From Roridomyces roridus (taxonomy: Eukaryota > Basidiomycota > Agaricomycetes > Agaricales > Mycenaceae): a DNA stretch of 64,000 nucleotides. Where the stretch lies: the NCBI GenBank assembly GCA_029378245.1, contig JARKIF010000022.1:806001-870000 (forward strand), given 5' to 3'. The notes beneath the pieces are model-generated. The model had not been told where the DNA came from and made no database searches. It saw nothing but the letters and a program-made list of their open reading frames with translations. How positions within the stretch are numbered: position 1 is the stretch's first letter; each line of letters opens with the position of its first letter. The translations under genes were made by a program, and so were the position numbers. Of the stretch, positions 40,394 to 53,304 are shown one piece after another.

Positions 40394-41963
40394 GCGCTAC
40401 TAGATATATTAAGTAAGCTCCATCCGCGTTGGCTCTGAAATGTCATCCATTCTACTTATCAGGCTCTCCTCAGACTCGGGAGGGGAACTGTCCACAACTC
40501 CGATCGGTCTCGCTCCCCGGTTATAAATTACCTACCGGCTTTACGCTCACTCCCTTCGATGCCATTCGCAGCCATTGCCGATTCGGAGACGACTCGCTCC
40601 ACCGCCGTGTGTACGACTCATGTGGTCCCATACCGCCATGCTCTGATATTTTCCCAAGTATCCGAATGGCCGTACCGAACTTCCCAACTCAGGCGGATCC
40701 AAATTCAACCGATATCGGGAAGAGCTCTGGCATATTAGCCGAGAGTGTGATTACCGGGCATACAGAAGCAGTTGACCATTGAGCTCAAAATTACTTGGTG
40801 ACTCCCACAGGCCTCGTTCGACTTGGGGCGCTGAAATAGTGTCATGATGTATCTCGCCTTTTTTCAAGTCTTTCGTTCAGATGTTCATATCGCAGCATCA
40901 ACAGTTTTGAGCTGCTAGGCGTTTGCCATGGACCTGCTGCGCGCATGCCAGCTGCTGCCATCATGATGAATCTTTGATTCAAAGCCACACATTTGATCAA
41001 CATTATGATTGCCATCAATCGGTTGAGTGATTCGGCGTCGGCTCGGTACGGCAAGAGCTCCACATCTTGGACGTCATGCGAATTCCGCAGAAGAACTGCG
41101 CGTAGAGTGTGTAGAACAAAAGGACGTGTAGCCATTGCCATCCGGCACCGGTCAGTTTTGTACCGAAGTACATAGATGGTTGCCTCGTTCGACTCGATGT
41201 GCCAGCTGTACACGCTGAGTTTGTCTCGGAGCGCTAACATTCAAATTGTGTATGTAACTAGTACTGCCCTTCTACCACTGCCAGAGGCTGAACTCGGCAT
41301 CAGTCGAAAATATTGATTGCCGCCCAAGGGCTCAGTGGCGATGCCATCAATTATCACTCAGAAAGCCGGTCGCGATCCGGAAGTTTCAATGCAGTGATTT
41401 ACATTCTCAGTAGCGGAGAGCAGGGATTTTTTTGAAAGAAAACTGAAAACAAAACCAGTAGACAGGTTCCCAATCACAGAACCCGCTGGTTGATCACGGT
41501 TCTCAAACTCCTCGCTGATTCTTCAGACCTTCCATTCGACGCCGTGGATCGTCAACGCGAGTTTTTTGTTTCAAGTAAAGACCCTTACATAAATACGCAC
41601 AAGAGTATGTAGATCGTCTTCAATTGCGGCTCTCGCCGTCAATGTACTGATTAATTATGTGGCCCGGCACAGCTCGGCCAGAGCACGAGATATTTACAGA
41701 TCGGATCGTCCTGGCAGCCCATGAGAATCCCTCAGATGTACTGCGTGTTACCAAGGTATTTTTGACCTGCCGGCTCAAAAGGACAACACCGACTCTGTTC
41801 TCAGCGACCACATCTTCTGATGCCAAAGAATCAGCCCCGGACACAGGAATTACATTTGAAAATAAGTCCCCATTCAATACACGCCACCGTAAGTGTACAG
41901 AGACCCGGACATAGATAATGAGAGACCAGCTCAAGAACTTTTTAACGCCGCCCCCCTCGCGCT
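40394..41963. other. Intergenic region, no supportable gene
   Basis: Between the hAT-type element and the gene at 41964. Short frames on both strands (40429-40782 +, 40842-41240 -) have no motif, no conserved-looking composition and no splice partners. Confidence 0.35.
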
Positions 41964-42749
41964 CTACAGTCTGCGGGGCAAATCCACATGAATAATCCAA
42001 TTCCCTTCATTATCCTGCGTGAATCCCCACATGAAGATATGTCCCCTCAACAAATCTGCGCCAACAGGCCCATTCACTAGGTCCCTGCCTTTAAGAAAGC
42101 TGCGCCACACGCGCGCGGCCTCTCGGTGCATCCCACTCCTGTTCCGGTCAACGAAATACTGCCGCACAGCCCGCTGAGCACTGAGCTTGAGGCTCAGACC
42201 GGTACGAAAGTCGTGCAAGGACAACGGCGCGCCAACGAGGGTCTGTAGATCGTGTAGGACGGAGAACACGCGGCGGGCGCTGGGGCCAGTGTTGAGCTGG
42301 AAGAAGTAGGGGCCGCCCGTTGTGGGGCGGATGTAGATGGGGGTTTGCGCTGGGACGACGTAGTCCTCGACACTGCGGGAGAGATGGTGGAAGTCAATTG
42401 CGCTGGTCAAGTCGATTGGGAATATATCCCGAGGTGGGAGGGGTGCGACTACAGAGCCGTACGGGAGGCCATTGTCATTGGGGAGAGGAACACTGTGAAG
42501 GAAGGGAGTGGGAGGAGGCTTGGGAATATCTTTAGATCGTGAAAATACCAGAAAGACAGGGCATACCTGAAGCTGTAAGGAGGGACCAAATTTAAGGCTG
42601 TCGCGTTCTGTTATCGAAGGTTGCTGTACACTGACGAGTGGTGGGCTTTGCGGATGCACCTATTGGACGGTTGGAGGAAAGAAGCGAGCAAAGCTGTTGC
42701 TTACCTGAGCCGGAAGATACCCCACATTAGTAGCCCACTGGAATTCCAT
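41964..42749 (-). CDS. Uncharacterised protein
   Basis: Two exons, 42749-42705 and 42659-41964, phase 0, encode 246 aa. The start is the ATG that opens MEFQWATNVGYLP; the 45-nt intron has GTAAGC and AATAG ends. No named domain is recognised. The middle holds FHHLSRSVEDYVVPAQTPIY and FQLNTGPSARRVFSVL. The C-terminus is a mixed alpha/beta-looking block with HIFMWGFTQ and WIIHVDL. The long frame, normal amino-acid composition and clean intron support a real gene. Nothing in the neighbourhood suggests a role. Confidence 0.6.
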
Positions 42750-45700
42750 GAATGACGTTCCGTAAAAGAATTATTCATACACACTGGAGGCGATGAGGGA
42801 GGCTGCGTCTAGGGCATGTCGTCAGAATACGATCAGAACCAAGAGAAGACTCGTGGGGACAACTAACAGGATGATTTTGTCCGTACATGATAATTCTTCG
42901 TGCAGCAGAAGAGTCCGAGCTGCTGTGAAGTTGACCTCGCCACGGGCGGGTTTTGGCTTCTGGGAGGGAGAGAGGCACGTCTTCATGAGAGCCATCTATC
43001 ATTTCTTTATATTGTCACCCTGCAGCGATTGATCAAGGAACAAAAGAAATGTGACTGCGTCCCACACCGATCCACCCACATCGTAATAAAGTCATTGATC
43101 CAGATTGACGGGCACAATGACGGATGAGATCGAAAAGCCGGGCTTGAAAAGTCCGAGGGAGCATTTGAATAACAGATATGTGAAACGACCAAAGCCAGGG
43201 CACCGGGTAGCAACGTTAGGCGATCCCATGTCGGCAGGATACACTCGAGATGAGCAAATTGACCTCCCAGAAAAAGATGGCCAATGTATGTCACGGGAGG
43301 CGCCGAGAATGTCAGATATGTTACAGTCTTCAGAGATTACGGAAGCCCATCGAAATATGGACAAGACGAGATGAAGGGCTGTTTGAGGTGTGAGTGTGTG
43401 ATGGCAGTCCGCAAGAGAGGGTGGACCGAAAGGGGTTAAATCACTGATGACCCAACAAACCTCGTACCATCCCTATTTTTTTTCTCCATGCCTCAAGACT
43501 CCCACTCACGCCAGGCAACGCGATGGGTTCGGGCCCCGTCGTCCTCGGGCATTTTGTTTCGTTGCTCCGCCCCATTGATGCAGTTGCCTTGTGGCTCCTC
43601 TAGGTCGCAACGCGTACCGCTGGTGTCCTGGGCGCCACCCGCTTCTATGAAAATCATCTCCAGAAGCCCTCACACTTTCAATTTCGGCGGGATACTCCGA
43701 AAAGCTCCCACTGCCACATGGCGCGTCCTTCCGCACCCACCACCTTCAGGCGGTCTTAACTCTTCGTAGATGAGATCAAGCTACAATGCAGAGCTCAGCA
43801 TCTTGCAAATCTTTATCTTCTCCTTTGGAACTCGACTGTTCTTGATTCCTGGCGACAGACCTGAGCACTACTGTTCATGTATGCACCCTCCGTCGACGGA
43901 TGTCGTTTGAATAGTTTTCCATCATCCAGGACTTCTATTGAATTTACAAGACGACAGGCCCCGCTATCTTTACTTCTTGATGTAATCGCTGCGATTGGAA
44001 CAAGGACAACGAGCCCGCGTTTCACTCGAGGCGCACGGGCCGCCCCTCTGATTTCTAGCACGCAAAACAAAAGCATTTTCATGGCGGAGCACATGGAGAG
44101 CGGCAAGCTATCATATCATTCCGGTATGGAGTTCGAAATATCTCTGTGGGCCATATCAGATGAGTTCTCCGCCGTCGGGCGCTCCATTTCAGGCCCTCCG
44201 CGGAGAAGCGGAGAACTTGCCACCTGGTCTTTGTTTCCACAATTCTGCTGAGATCGGAGATTCAATATTTCCGCTTTTTGTCCGTGCGTTCTTCCTTTTT
44301 TTTTTGTACATTCCTATCAGAAATCACTACCGTAAATGGCACAGACCCTGCCTCGTTCACAGAACTTCAACTGTTTTGTCGTCTGATGTGGTTGCAACGC
44401 TTTCTGCTGCTGAAACCGGCGCCTGCTTATGACTCACTTTCCCCGACGGAGTATTGGCCCTTACAGCCTCGCTCCCTTTGTGGATGATCAAAGAAATCCC
44501 TGGCTATGGCCCAACCACAGCCCCGGGTCGATTATGCTGTATGCATCCCAGCCAGCCAGCCAACCCCTCGGTCTTCATCCCTAAGGCGTCGTTTGTAATT
44601 GTCTCGCGTGTCGCACTTCGCGGGATTCCATGTCGGGTCTTATCACGATGAGAACGCGGTCAGTCCGTGCCAGCATATGTTGTCTGCATCTCCTTCGTTG
44701 CCGTATCCTCTCCACATTCGCGTCTGTACTCCAGCCACCCACTCTCGACTTCCCAACCACTCTATACCACGCACTCTCCCGCCAGCTTGACACTGGCTGG
44801 TAGAGATAGTCGGGAGCACGCCTCCGCGGTCTCTTGACGGGGCCACTCCGGCTATAGCCCTGGCAGGAAGGACACTCCCGGACGACTGTGGTAGACAGGC
44901 GACTTGCAGACGACTCCGATTCGTATGTGACGCTCTCCACAGTGGACGCCGTGTTCGCTAAAGAACCTTCCACAGGCCTGGACGACCGAATGTAGTCCCA
45001 CCAGAGCCTTCTCGAATCGTGCGCGTGGGTATGAACCCAAGGCACCTATCGCGGACCTGCGCTCAGAGTTGCCGGGCAATTCGGGTACTGTGGCCCTGTC
45101 CTGGCTCGTGGGCAGTCGGGAGCTCGAGCAGCTTCTGCGTTATCCGACCATACGCCCAGCGAGAGGATACGATCTTCACAAGGCTCACACTCGGGGATCA
45201 TTCTTCTCCCAGGGACAGACGGATGGTATGTGATTCTCTCCACTCCGCAGTCACCATCGTTCTTGCTAACGAAGCGTCCACCAGTAGCCGTGGTATGCCA
45301 CGAGTCTGAGGATACGATGCGAGAAGTATCGTTCGGTACACAAATCGCAGGACCCTCGAACTCCGCGCGCGGCGCGCGTGGCTCGTGGCTCGTGGCTCGT
45401 GGCTCGTGGCTCGTGGCTCGTGGCTCGTGGCCGTGGGTACGAAATTACTTCTCTCGGAGTGGCGCCGCTGACATCCCATTCGACAGTCCCAACGGTGTCT
45501 ATACCGTCCCGAAGCAAACAGGGATTGGCCGCACTGAACACTGGCAGGCTTCTGCGGGAAGCAGATCGGTCCCGTGCTATGTGCCGCAGGGTTTCCATCG
45601 ACGTCCGGAGCCCGACGAGCGAGGACATTCGATGGCTCGTCCCTGACAGTGCAGCTGCGGTGGAAGGTCGTGGCAGAGACGTCAATCGTCCTCGCCGCTT

Positions 45701-46438
45701 CTCTGCCTGTGGGTGTCGTCTGAGGGGTCTATTGGCCAGGGTACATGGGTGGTGGGTAGCCGCAGGCGCACGCTTTGTGTGTCGACCTCGGTGTGGAAGA
45801 CGCCGCCATGGGGACTCGAGATGCACCTTAGAATCGCTGGCCGTCCTCTACCCGCGTCCGTCTTGCTGCATCGACTCTCGGAATCTGGTCCGGGACGTAC
45901 AAGGACGTCTACTCTCCCTCCATCTGTGCGTCCGAAACAAGAACGGAATACTCGTCCTCACCGAACTGAGAGTAGCGCAGCTTCTTTCATACGAACTCAG
46001 GCAAGTGATCCCCTTGCCGTACTTTCAAATTGATACTCAAATGTCGATTCCAAGGTCGCCTGTCGGTCCTCCTCCTTGAGGAACAGCTTCAGCAAATATA
46101 CTGGTCAGATTATACTTTTTCTCTCGTCGACAACTTCTGAAGGCCGAACTGCAGATTACCAAATGGGGCGACCGAGATGCGTCTGGCCGGACTCTGTTTG
46201 CATTTTGGCTGGGGAAATCGGCCGTTTCAGTCGGCCGTTTCCCTCACGCTTGAATGTACACAGATATTTGAATTTCGATGCCTCCGCCACAGCTTTCCTG
46301 CGCATTTCGCGCAATCTGACCTTCGACTGGTGAGACGTTCTCTTTTTCCTTTCTCCATAAGGTTAGACTGAACCGGTGTCCATTTTCCCAGTCTTCCTCG
46401 ATCAAACACGTGTGCTTTACACCTTGTCCTTCGCCCAT
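42750..46438. other. Intergenic region with a 7-bp minisatellite
   Basis: Several frames of 90-230 codons are open on both strands at once (for example 45266-45826 - and 45378-46079 +), which argues against any one being coding. They are Arg/Ser-rich and have no motif. The only distinct structure is the GTGGCTC tandem array at 45378-45431. Confidence 0.35.
45378..45431 (+). repeat. Tandem array of GTGGCTC (7-bp unit, seven full copies plus a partial)
   Basis: Perfect tandem copies follow a CGCG-rich stretch. As the unit is 7 bp, all three frames are used in turn, and on the minus strand it reads as a TSHEPRA heptapeptide repeat. Copy number is probably polymorphic between strains. Confidence 0.9.
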
Positions 46439-47584
46439 ATGTCGGCACTTCCTCCGGAAGTTGTAGACCTAGTCATCGACAACCTCCACGACCAACCCGC
46501 TGCTCTCCGCGTCTGTAGCCTGGTCTGCCGCAACTGGCTCGCGGCCAGCCGATATCACCTCTACTCCGAGGTGTATGTCAGCGGTAGCAATCTCATCTCA
46601 TTCATCCATCTTACGGGACACCAACACGAGTCGTTATCATCTCGCCTGCGAAGCCTCCACGCAACCCGTTTTCTATCCGACCAGCTCGAAACACTCTGGC
46701 CGCTGCTCGCAGAATTTCCACAGCTCCGTGGGCTGCACCTCCATGGGCCTTTGGAGTTTGGGACCACGATCGACGAACCTCTCCCATTGGTCACCTCGCT
46801 CTCGCTCACCCGCGTGAGCTTCGTATCCCACGAGGTTTTGAAATCCCTCCTCCTTCGATTCCCTGCCCTACAAGTCCTCAGCCTGAACTGCGGATTCCGC
46901 GGACCAGGAGACTTGCCGGGAGATTCCCCTACCCCGCCAAATCTGCAACGACTCAACATCGCGTTGACCGCCGACATGCTTGGATGGTTAGCGTGGAGCA
47001 AATTCTGTCTCCGGGCTGAATGCATCGACATCGATGTTAGCAGACCCCCAACCGCCGGGCTGGAGGATTATTTCAAGGTCCTGGGAAACCAATTGAAGCG
47101 TCTGACGCTGCGGTTCGACATACCAGGCACTTTGGGTGGGTTCAAATTCCTCTTTCGTCTGCGTCGTATTCTGTCCAATCTTCTCGCAGCCATCTTCTCA
47201 GAACGACCATTTCTACAACACAACACCGCCCTCCTCTCGCTCAGGATGACAAACGCCTTTTCGATCCGTGTGGAAGGCGTTATCTGCGTCGCCCCGGGAT
47301 TAGAGCGTCTCCTCCAGCATCTCCAATCGTCGACGACCACACTCGAGGAGTTGATCTTCACCGTAACCCTCTCACCTGGATGGTCGCCCTCCCCTCCCAA
47401 CAGAGTTGCACGGATTCTGGATAATTGGGGCGTGGCCACTAAACTCCAGAAGCTCGAGTTTTTCGGGCCGTGGGATCGCGCGGACGATGTGTTGAGACAG
47501 CAGTTTTGCACGGCGGTGTATGCGCTTGTTCCTTTACTTCATTCGCGTGGGATAATCTCTGTCGGTACACACAAATTTGTGTAA
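46439..47584 (+). CDS. F-box protein with leucine-rich repeat-like region
   Basis: 381 aa from the ATG at 46439. An F-box opens the protein: LPPEVVDLVIDNL, then ALRVCSLVCRNWLAASR (residues 4-45), the motif that binds Skp1 in SCF ubiquitin ligases. The rest has irregular Leu-rich segments (LRGLHLHGPL, LVTSLSLTRV, LQVLSLNC, LQRLNIAL, LKRLTLRF) as in substrate-recognition regions. I preferred 46439 to the in-frame ATG at 46376 because the F-box starts right after it. A 54-nt segment, 47136-47189 (GTGGGT..CGCAG), has intron-like ends and keeps the frame; if spliced out the protein is 363 aa and joins smoothly to FSERPFLQHNT. Such F-box proteins form large, variable families in Agaricomycetes, so the target cannot be guessed. 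Confidence 0.85.
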   Translation: MSALPPEVVDLVIDNLHDQPAALRVCSLVCRNWLAASRYHLYSEVYVSGSNLISFIHLTGHQHESLSSRLRSLHATRFLSDQLETLWPLLAEFPQLRGLHLHGPLEFGTTIDEPLPLVTSLSLTRVSFVSHEVLKSLLLRFPALQVLSLNCGFRGPGDLPGDSPTPPNLQRLNIALTADMLGWLAWSKFCLRAECIDIDVSRPPTAGLEDYFKVLGNQLKRLTLRFDIPGTLGGFKFLFRLRRILSNLLAAIFSERPFLQHNTALLSLRMTNAFSIRVEGVICVAPGLERLLQHLQSSTTTLEELIFTVTLSPGWSPSPPNRVARILDNWGVATKLQKLEFFGPWDRADDVLRQQFCTAVYALVPLLHSRGIISVGTHKFV

Positions 47585-48801
47585 TAAATACCATCTTTTC
47601 GGATTGTCGGTTGCGGTTGGAGGCATTTCCCGAGATACATGAAAAAAATCTGTCGCGTGTTGACAATGCGCGGAGTTGACAGACGCAACCCGACCCAAGT
47701 ATATCTGGTCTATCTTTGCAGAACAAATCAGCGCTGGCTGTCGCCACCTATCGCCGTACGAAAGAGGGATGATTTACATGTGTACGTGTGAGGGCCGTTC
47801 ACGCACACGTTTGTTTCTTCACATTTGTTTGACACTCGTAAAAATGAGATTTCATTGGCAGCCTTTGAATTACGACGCAGCGCCCTAGCCCGATGTTGTG
47901 CCACCACGGACGTGGACGTAGGTCACCATTCAAATTTCTCGACATGTACCTCGTAGTTCCCACTCCACCTTCTTCCATTATTCGATTGTTAGGAATGGCG
48001 GTGATATTCGTCGCGTTCCATTTTCGATCGACCTACTTTAGCTACTACCTTGCCCACGAGCCCGGATGTATTTGCCAGCCAGAATGGCAAAGCATGCGGG
48101 GACAGTTTCAGGCCATTTTCACCGGATCGGGAGTGTAATGAAGTCTGCGGTGCTTCCCAGGAGTAGAGATAAAATTGAATGCGGTTTAACCAGTTGATAA
48201 GAAGAGCGTCCGAGTCGACTTGACAAGAGCATGATACATTGAGGCCAGAGAAGTCTGCTACCTCTCGCCGAAATGGAGTAGTCCTCGTGCCGAGCCGTCC
48301 TTCCGCCGCTTGAAGCTTTGATCGCCAGCGGAGCATCCTGAGAGAGAGAGAAAGGACGCGGAGGCAGACTCTCTCACTGAAGGGTTTCAGACAAGTTTTA
48401 AGGTTCCGATTGGGTTCCGACTCCCGAGATTTCCACAGAGCACAAGCGCCTCGAATCGTGAACGATTGATGCCTACGGCAGTGCCAGCATCCAGTCCAGT
48501 ATTCGTCTCGAGCCGTTCATTGCATCACAGACCAGGCGGCACGTAGAGCATCCAAGAGTACATCGTCCAGTGGAAAGAAAAGCGCATGATTTCCAAATTG
48601 GGAAGGGCAGAGCAGCTGCTGACGAATACAATACACTGACACCCCATTCTTTATTTTTTTGGCTGTCTACAGGGTAAGCTGGGGTGGTGGTACTACAGAG
48701 GGTGAAGAATAAAACACAGACAGACGACACGAGCAAGTAACAACGAAGACAGAAAAAAAAGCAAATATAAAGCACTTTCGGGGCAAGTATGTATGGAAGC
48801 A
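47585..48801. other. Intergenic region between convergent genes
   Basis: Holds the 3' ends of the F-box gene and of the minus-strand gene that stops at 48802. No frame here has support. I saw no clear terminator-type signal beyond A/T-rich stretches near 48650-48770. Confidence 0.4.
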
Positions 48802-51800
48802 TCATCGAGGTCGACGAACAGCAGGTGTGGGCGTCTCCTGCTCAGAATCCCTCGACGCAGGTGGGCTTTCCGCGACCTCCGACCGAGCGCGCTTGTACGG
48901 ATGTCCCTCGCTCGTCGTATCATCGCTATCGGTATCCCCATCAAGCTCCTCCGACCGACGCTTGAAGAATCCAGTGGTATTGTACTCGCGCTCCCCAGTC
49001 CTAGCGCGTTTCGGTGGAGTCCCACCACGGTCCCGAGTAACGTCATCTGCACTCTCCTCCGACTCGAGCTCGTCAACGGACCGTTTGCGAGCTGAGACTG
49101 CCAGCTGGTCGTCGTCATAGCCCCGATGATACTCCTCATCCTCCAGCTTTGAAACAAGGTCACTCTCCTCGACGAACGAGACGACGCTGCCCACGTCGAG
49201 ACCTTGAGCATCGTCTTCAGCAGGGAGGTGGAGTACGAGGGGGCTTTTATCTCTGTCTGTATCGGTAACGACGGCAGGGACGACGGGGGCAGGGGCGGGA
49301 GGGACATTGACGGGAGTACCGCCCTGGGCAGCCTGGGCTGCGGCCATGGCACGCTCGCAGACGGTACATCGACAATGGTATAGCGGGGCACACGCTTCAC
49401 GCCAGACCTAAGGCTCATCAGCAAGACGATCAAGTTCACAAGAGGATCAAGCGCACCAATCTCAGCGACTCCATGCTGTACGGAGGAAGATGCTCAATCG
49501 TATCGGGAACATGAGGAATGGGGCGCAGCAGCCTGGGCGGGTGAAGAACCGGCATCACAGCAATAGTCGGCTGGCCATGCGTCCGTTCCTGCAACGTCTC
49601 CTTGGTCGGCTCCTCGGGCGGCGGTGGAGTGGGCGTAGTGCCCAAGGTCGGTGTAGAATGCACGGTAGCACTGCTCCCTGTATCACTCGTCCTCGACGTG
49701 CCATCCTCGCTCGAATCATCACTCCCATCCGTCAGCCTCCTCGCTCGCTGAGCATCCTCCTCCTCCCTCTCCCTCGCCTCCGCATCCTTCCTCGCATTCT
49801 TCCTCCTCTCGCTCCAATCGACCCCATCAAACCACACTCCCTCCTCCTCCCTCAATTCCCTCACCACATCCGCCAGACTCATTCGCGTAGCACGCATCGC
49901 TGGGTCTGGCGCGCCAACGACTCCCTCGGACGCATCCAACGCGCATTCGACGACAATTCGGCGGACGATGTTACGCAAGACGGGGAGCAGGACCACGCGC
50001 ATTTGACGGATATGACCATGATGAGCAGCCTCGGCGAGGGCGTATGACGGGGGCGGGGGCGATGGAGGGCCTGGATGAGCGTTGACTGTGGGCATGCTAG
50101 GCGAATCACCCGCGGGAGACTCAAGGTCGACTGGTGAGGGGGGTGGTGAGACGGCCCAGGGTACAGGATGTACGGCCTGGACGGGAAAGTCGGGATTGTC
50201 TATATCGCAGTCAGTATCAGGGAGAAGGAGAGAAGGAAAGACCTCACCCGAGCGATACCAGATATCTGCCGGATCGACCCAAGACCCATCCAATATCCTC
50301 CCCCGAGCCCAATCCCCCAACGCCATCTCCGTTATGGTCTTCTCCAACGCACTCGTCGCCTCCCTCTCGTCATCGCTCTCATCGAGCTCCGAATCCTCAT
50401 CTTCATAGTCGTACTCCTCGAGCAAATCAAGGTCGTGTTCACCCAAGCTGGCAGGCGAAACGCTCTTGCCCCGACGACCCCTCCTCCCGGCATTCCTCCC
50501 GAGCAGACCAGCAGCATACTCTGCCCCCTCCGCAGCTGCCGTCAACTTGCGCGAAGCCAACGCCTGGCCCATCAGCTCCACCCAGCGCGTCTGCGAGCTC
50601 AGCCATCCACGGTCAATAGCGAGACTGAGCACGCTGGAAATCGTCCCCTCCGCCAGATCAAGGTATACCATTACGGCATCCCTCACCTGCGGGTCCATAG
50701 GCCCCAAAACACCAGGTCGATTCCTCGCCATCCCAAGTGTCTTCAAAAGCATCTCCCCCTCACCACGGACCTCCTTCTCCCTCTCATCAGCAGCAGTCAT
50801 CGCCTGTCGGCACAACCACTCTATGCGGCACGTCTTGCACGTCGCATGGATTCCCCGGAAAACACCCTCGTCCTCGTTCACCCCGAGACACTCGGCGGGC
50901 ATGACGTTCGTCAGCCGGGCTGCCTCGTCATAAGCTACACGTGCAGCCTCCGCCGCCCGTTGCCTCTGGATTTCGGCACCGGGCTGACGATCCCGCACGG
51001 CACGCTCAGCCCTCAATACCTGCTCCTGGGCGAATCTCAGCGCGTCTTGGCCCAATCGCCGAGCAAGGTCTCCATCTCGAAGACAGACACCGCAGTAGAA
51101 GAAGGTCGCCGACCTGCGTTCTGCGTGGGGCTTGCAGACGGTGATGGTACCCAGACGAGGGACGCCGTTGATGATGCGTCGACCCTGCGCGAGACCGTGC
51201 GACCAGCCTGAGGGACCGTTGAGCAGGCACGGAAGGCAGGATGCCTGGATGAGGTTGCGGAAGTGAATGTAGGGAGTGAGCTTGACGGGTCCGGGGGCAG
51301 GAGCGGAGGATGAGTGCTCTGGTGCAGGCGGGGGCTGGGCCCAGCCATAGTGGGGATATTGGTCAAGTGGGTCGATGGCGTTGAGAGCCGCGTTCCAGAA
51401 GGAGTGATGCTCGATAGCGACTCCCCACTGCGGACAGACAGACATGAGGAGCTCGAGCGTGCGCGTGTCGCGAGCAGCCATGAAGATGGTACGGGGAGCG
51501 AAAGGCCATGGGCGATGTCCGTTGCGCAGCGTGTCGCGGGGGTAGAATCTGGGTTCCCATGTATTGGGCAAGTTCTGCGTCGGGGCTGCCAGTTCCAAGT
51601 GGAAGTTTGCTATTAATCTGGATATACGTTAGCGGGCATGATAAGATGACGCAGAAGAGGGTTCGCGGGAATGGATTGTGGCGCCAAACGCCACAGGGCA
51701 TGCGACCCTGGGCACGACGCAGAGAAACTCGGGCGTCGGTCATGGAGACAAGCCATGATGCCGGTGCAAGAGAGTAAAGTGCATAGGGAGAATCGGATCG

Positions 51801-52108
51801 AATGAAAGGGTATTGAATTGGAAAGTGGATATCGGAGAAGGTAGGAAAGAAATGGGGAGAGATCGAGGCCAAACGCACCGGATTATCTCTGGGGGTAGCT
51901 GAGGCCACGACCTGAGCGCCTTGCCCTTGTACCCATCCCCCCTGCTCGTCGCGATCGTGGCGCTTTTGGTCCCTATTGCTGACGATGCTGACGATGCTGC
52001 TGGAGCCTCTACCGACTGATCGTGGGAGGCCACCGTGCCTTTGGTGATGGAGAGCGCGGTCGTCGTCGTCGGTGGCGTCTTGGTCCCAGCAGGTGGTGTG
52101 GACGCCAT
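48802..52108 (-). CDS. Large F-box-like protein, uncharacterised
   Basis: Three exons, 52108-51879, 51617-49457 and 49407-48802, with matching phases give 998 aa. Residues 1-65 are Ser/Thr/Ala-rich. Residues 66-85 read WPQLPPEIIRLIANFHL, the start of an F-box-like motif split by intron 1 (261 nt, unusually long for this window). The next 200 residues contain Cys pairs (CLPC, CGVCLRDG, CKTC..LC) that could bind zinc. Then come a helical Ala/Arg/Glu-rich part, an acidic stretch (EEYDYEDEDSELDESDDE), Pro-rich linkers and a Ser/Asp-rich tail with basic clusters PPKRARTGE and PYKRARSE, which suggests nuclear location. Intron 2 is 49 nt. A role in an SCF complex or chromatin is possible but not shown. 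Confidence 0.78.
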
Positions 52109-52319
52109 AGTGGTCAGTGCGGTTCGAGACGTCACAAAAAGACCGGAAGCGGAGTACACAGCCGACTTTCCCAGGATCACATGGTTGAATCAACACCATT
52201 TTGCATGCGAAGATCATTGATCTCGGTTCAGGCCTCTGCTTACACCATGACGTCCATCCGCCGCAGCCAGTCCTTTATCTTCTCTGGCGATGAAGATCCA
52301 CCACAAGTCTCTGAATCTG

Positions 52320-53130
52320 CGATGTACTACGAACCGAATCGCAGCTCTCGCTCTCTGATCATGAATCTCCGAGAGCGGCCAGGATCTTTCGGCCCAGTAA
52401 CCCACCTCCGAGTGAGCCAGAAGAAAATACAGCAAGAACGCAGCTCTGAATGCCCACCTGGATGCGCGAACTTGTACCTCTTGTCGATATTTATCGCCGC
52501 GAGCCGCTTTCTGATGGACTCTCTCTCTTAGTTGCAAGGCAATCGCAATCCTCGATCTCTTCTGAATCAAGTCAACAATGCAATCATTCCACGATGTTCA
52601 CTCTGGATCGAATCGCAGCTCTCCCACTCCCGGGTCCAATCCGAGACTCGCAGGCATTGGCAACCCAGTCACTTTTTGAGGATCTTTCGGCCCAGTCACA
52701 ATCCACTGCGAGAAGAAAGACAGCACGAACGCAACTCTTGAATGCCGACCTGGATGCGCGAACTTGTCTCTCTTGTCGATATATATCCATAGGTCCGAGG
52801 CCTTTCTAGTTCGGCGTCGACTCACTTGTTACCGCAGCGTCTCAGTTGCAAGATAAGTATCTTGCTGGACAGTCTTCGATCGCTGAATCAAATCTCGCCG
52901 ACAATCCAATTTTCTCTCGCCTTGCCTGGGCAGGTCTCGACTTGGATCTTCTTTGAATGCGTGTGATGGACCGTTTTCCAAGACGTCTTATCATACAGCT
53001 TCATTTTATTTGCAGTGTCTCAGTTGCAAGGCAACCTGCTTGGCGGCCTCTGAATCAATTCGCGTCAACAATCCAAATTTCTCTCTCTCTAGACTCTCTC
53101 TCTCGGCGATTCTTTCCAAGACTTGTTATC
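52320..53130 (+). repeat. Diverged direct repeats, about 270-bp unit
   Basis: The block around 52335-52500 recurs around 52605-52795 in the same order: GAATCGCAGCTCTC, GGATCTTTCGGCCCAGT, GAACGCA-CTC-TGAATGCC, ACCTGGATGCGCGAACTTGT, CTCTTGTCGATAT. A second pair, about 52845-52990 and 53017-53120, shares TCAGTTGCAAG, CTGAATCAA and CCAAGACGTCTTATC-like words. The array lies directly upstream of the Ifi-6-16-like gene and may act as or disturb its promoter. No coding function is seen. Confidence 0.65.
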
Positions 53131-53304
53131 ACCGGATCCGACAGCTTCCCTTTCGAAGCTGTTATTTTCATCGCCCAAGTGACCTCAAGTGACAATCATC
53201 TGAGACACACGTTCGAATGTACCTTTCCTTCACACCAACTTAGTCTTGACTTAGTCCATAAAAGGACTCTTCGGCACCCTTGTTCCCGCCTTCACACCAC
53301 CAGC

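Noticed and set aside
49490..51211. Long plus-strand frames including one of 347 codons
   Set aside because: Antisense to the 998-aa gene, whose exons join in phase and encode plausible domains.
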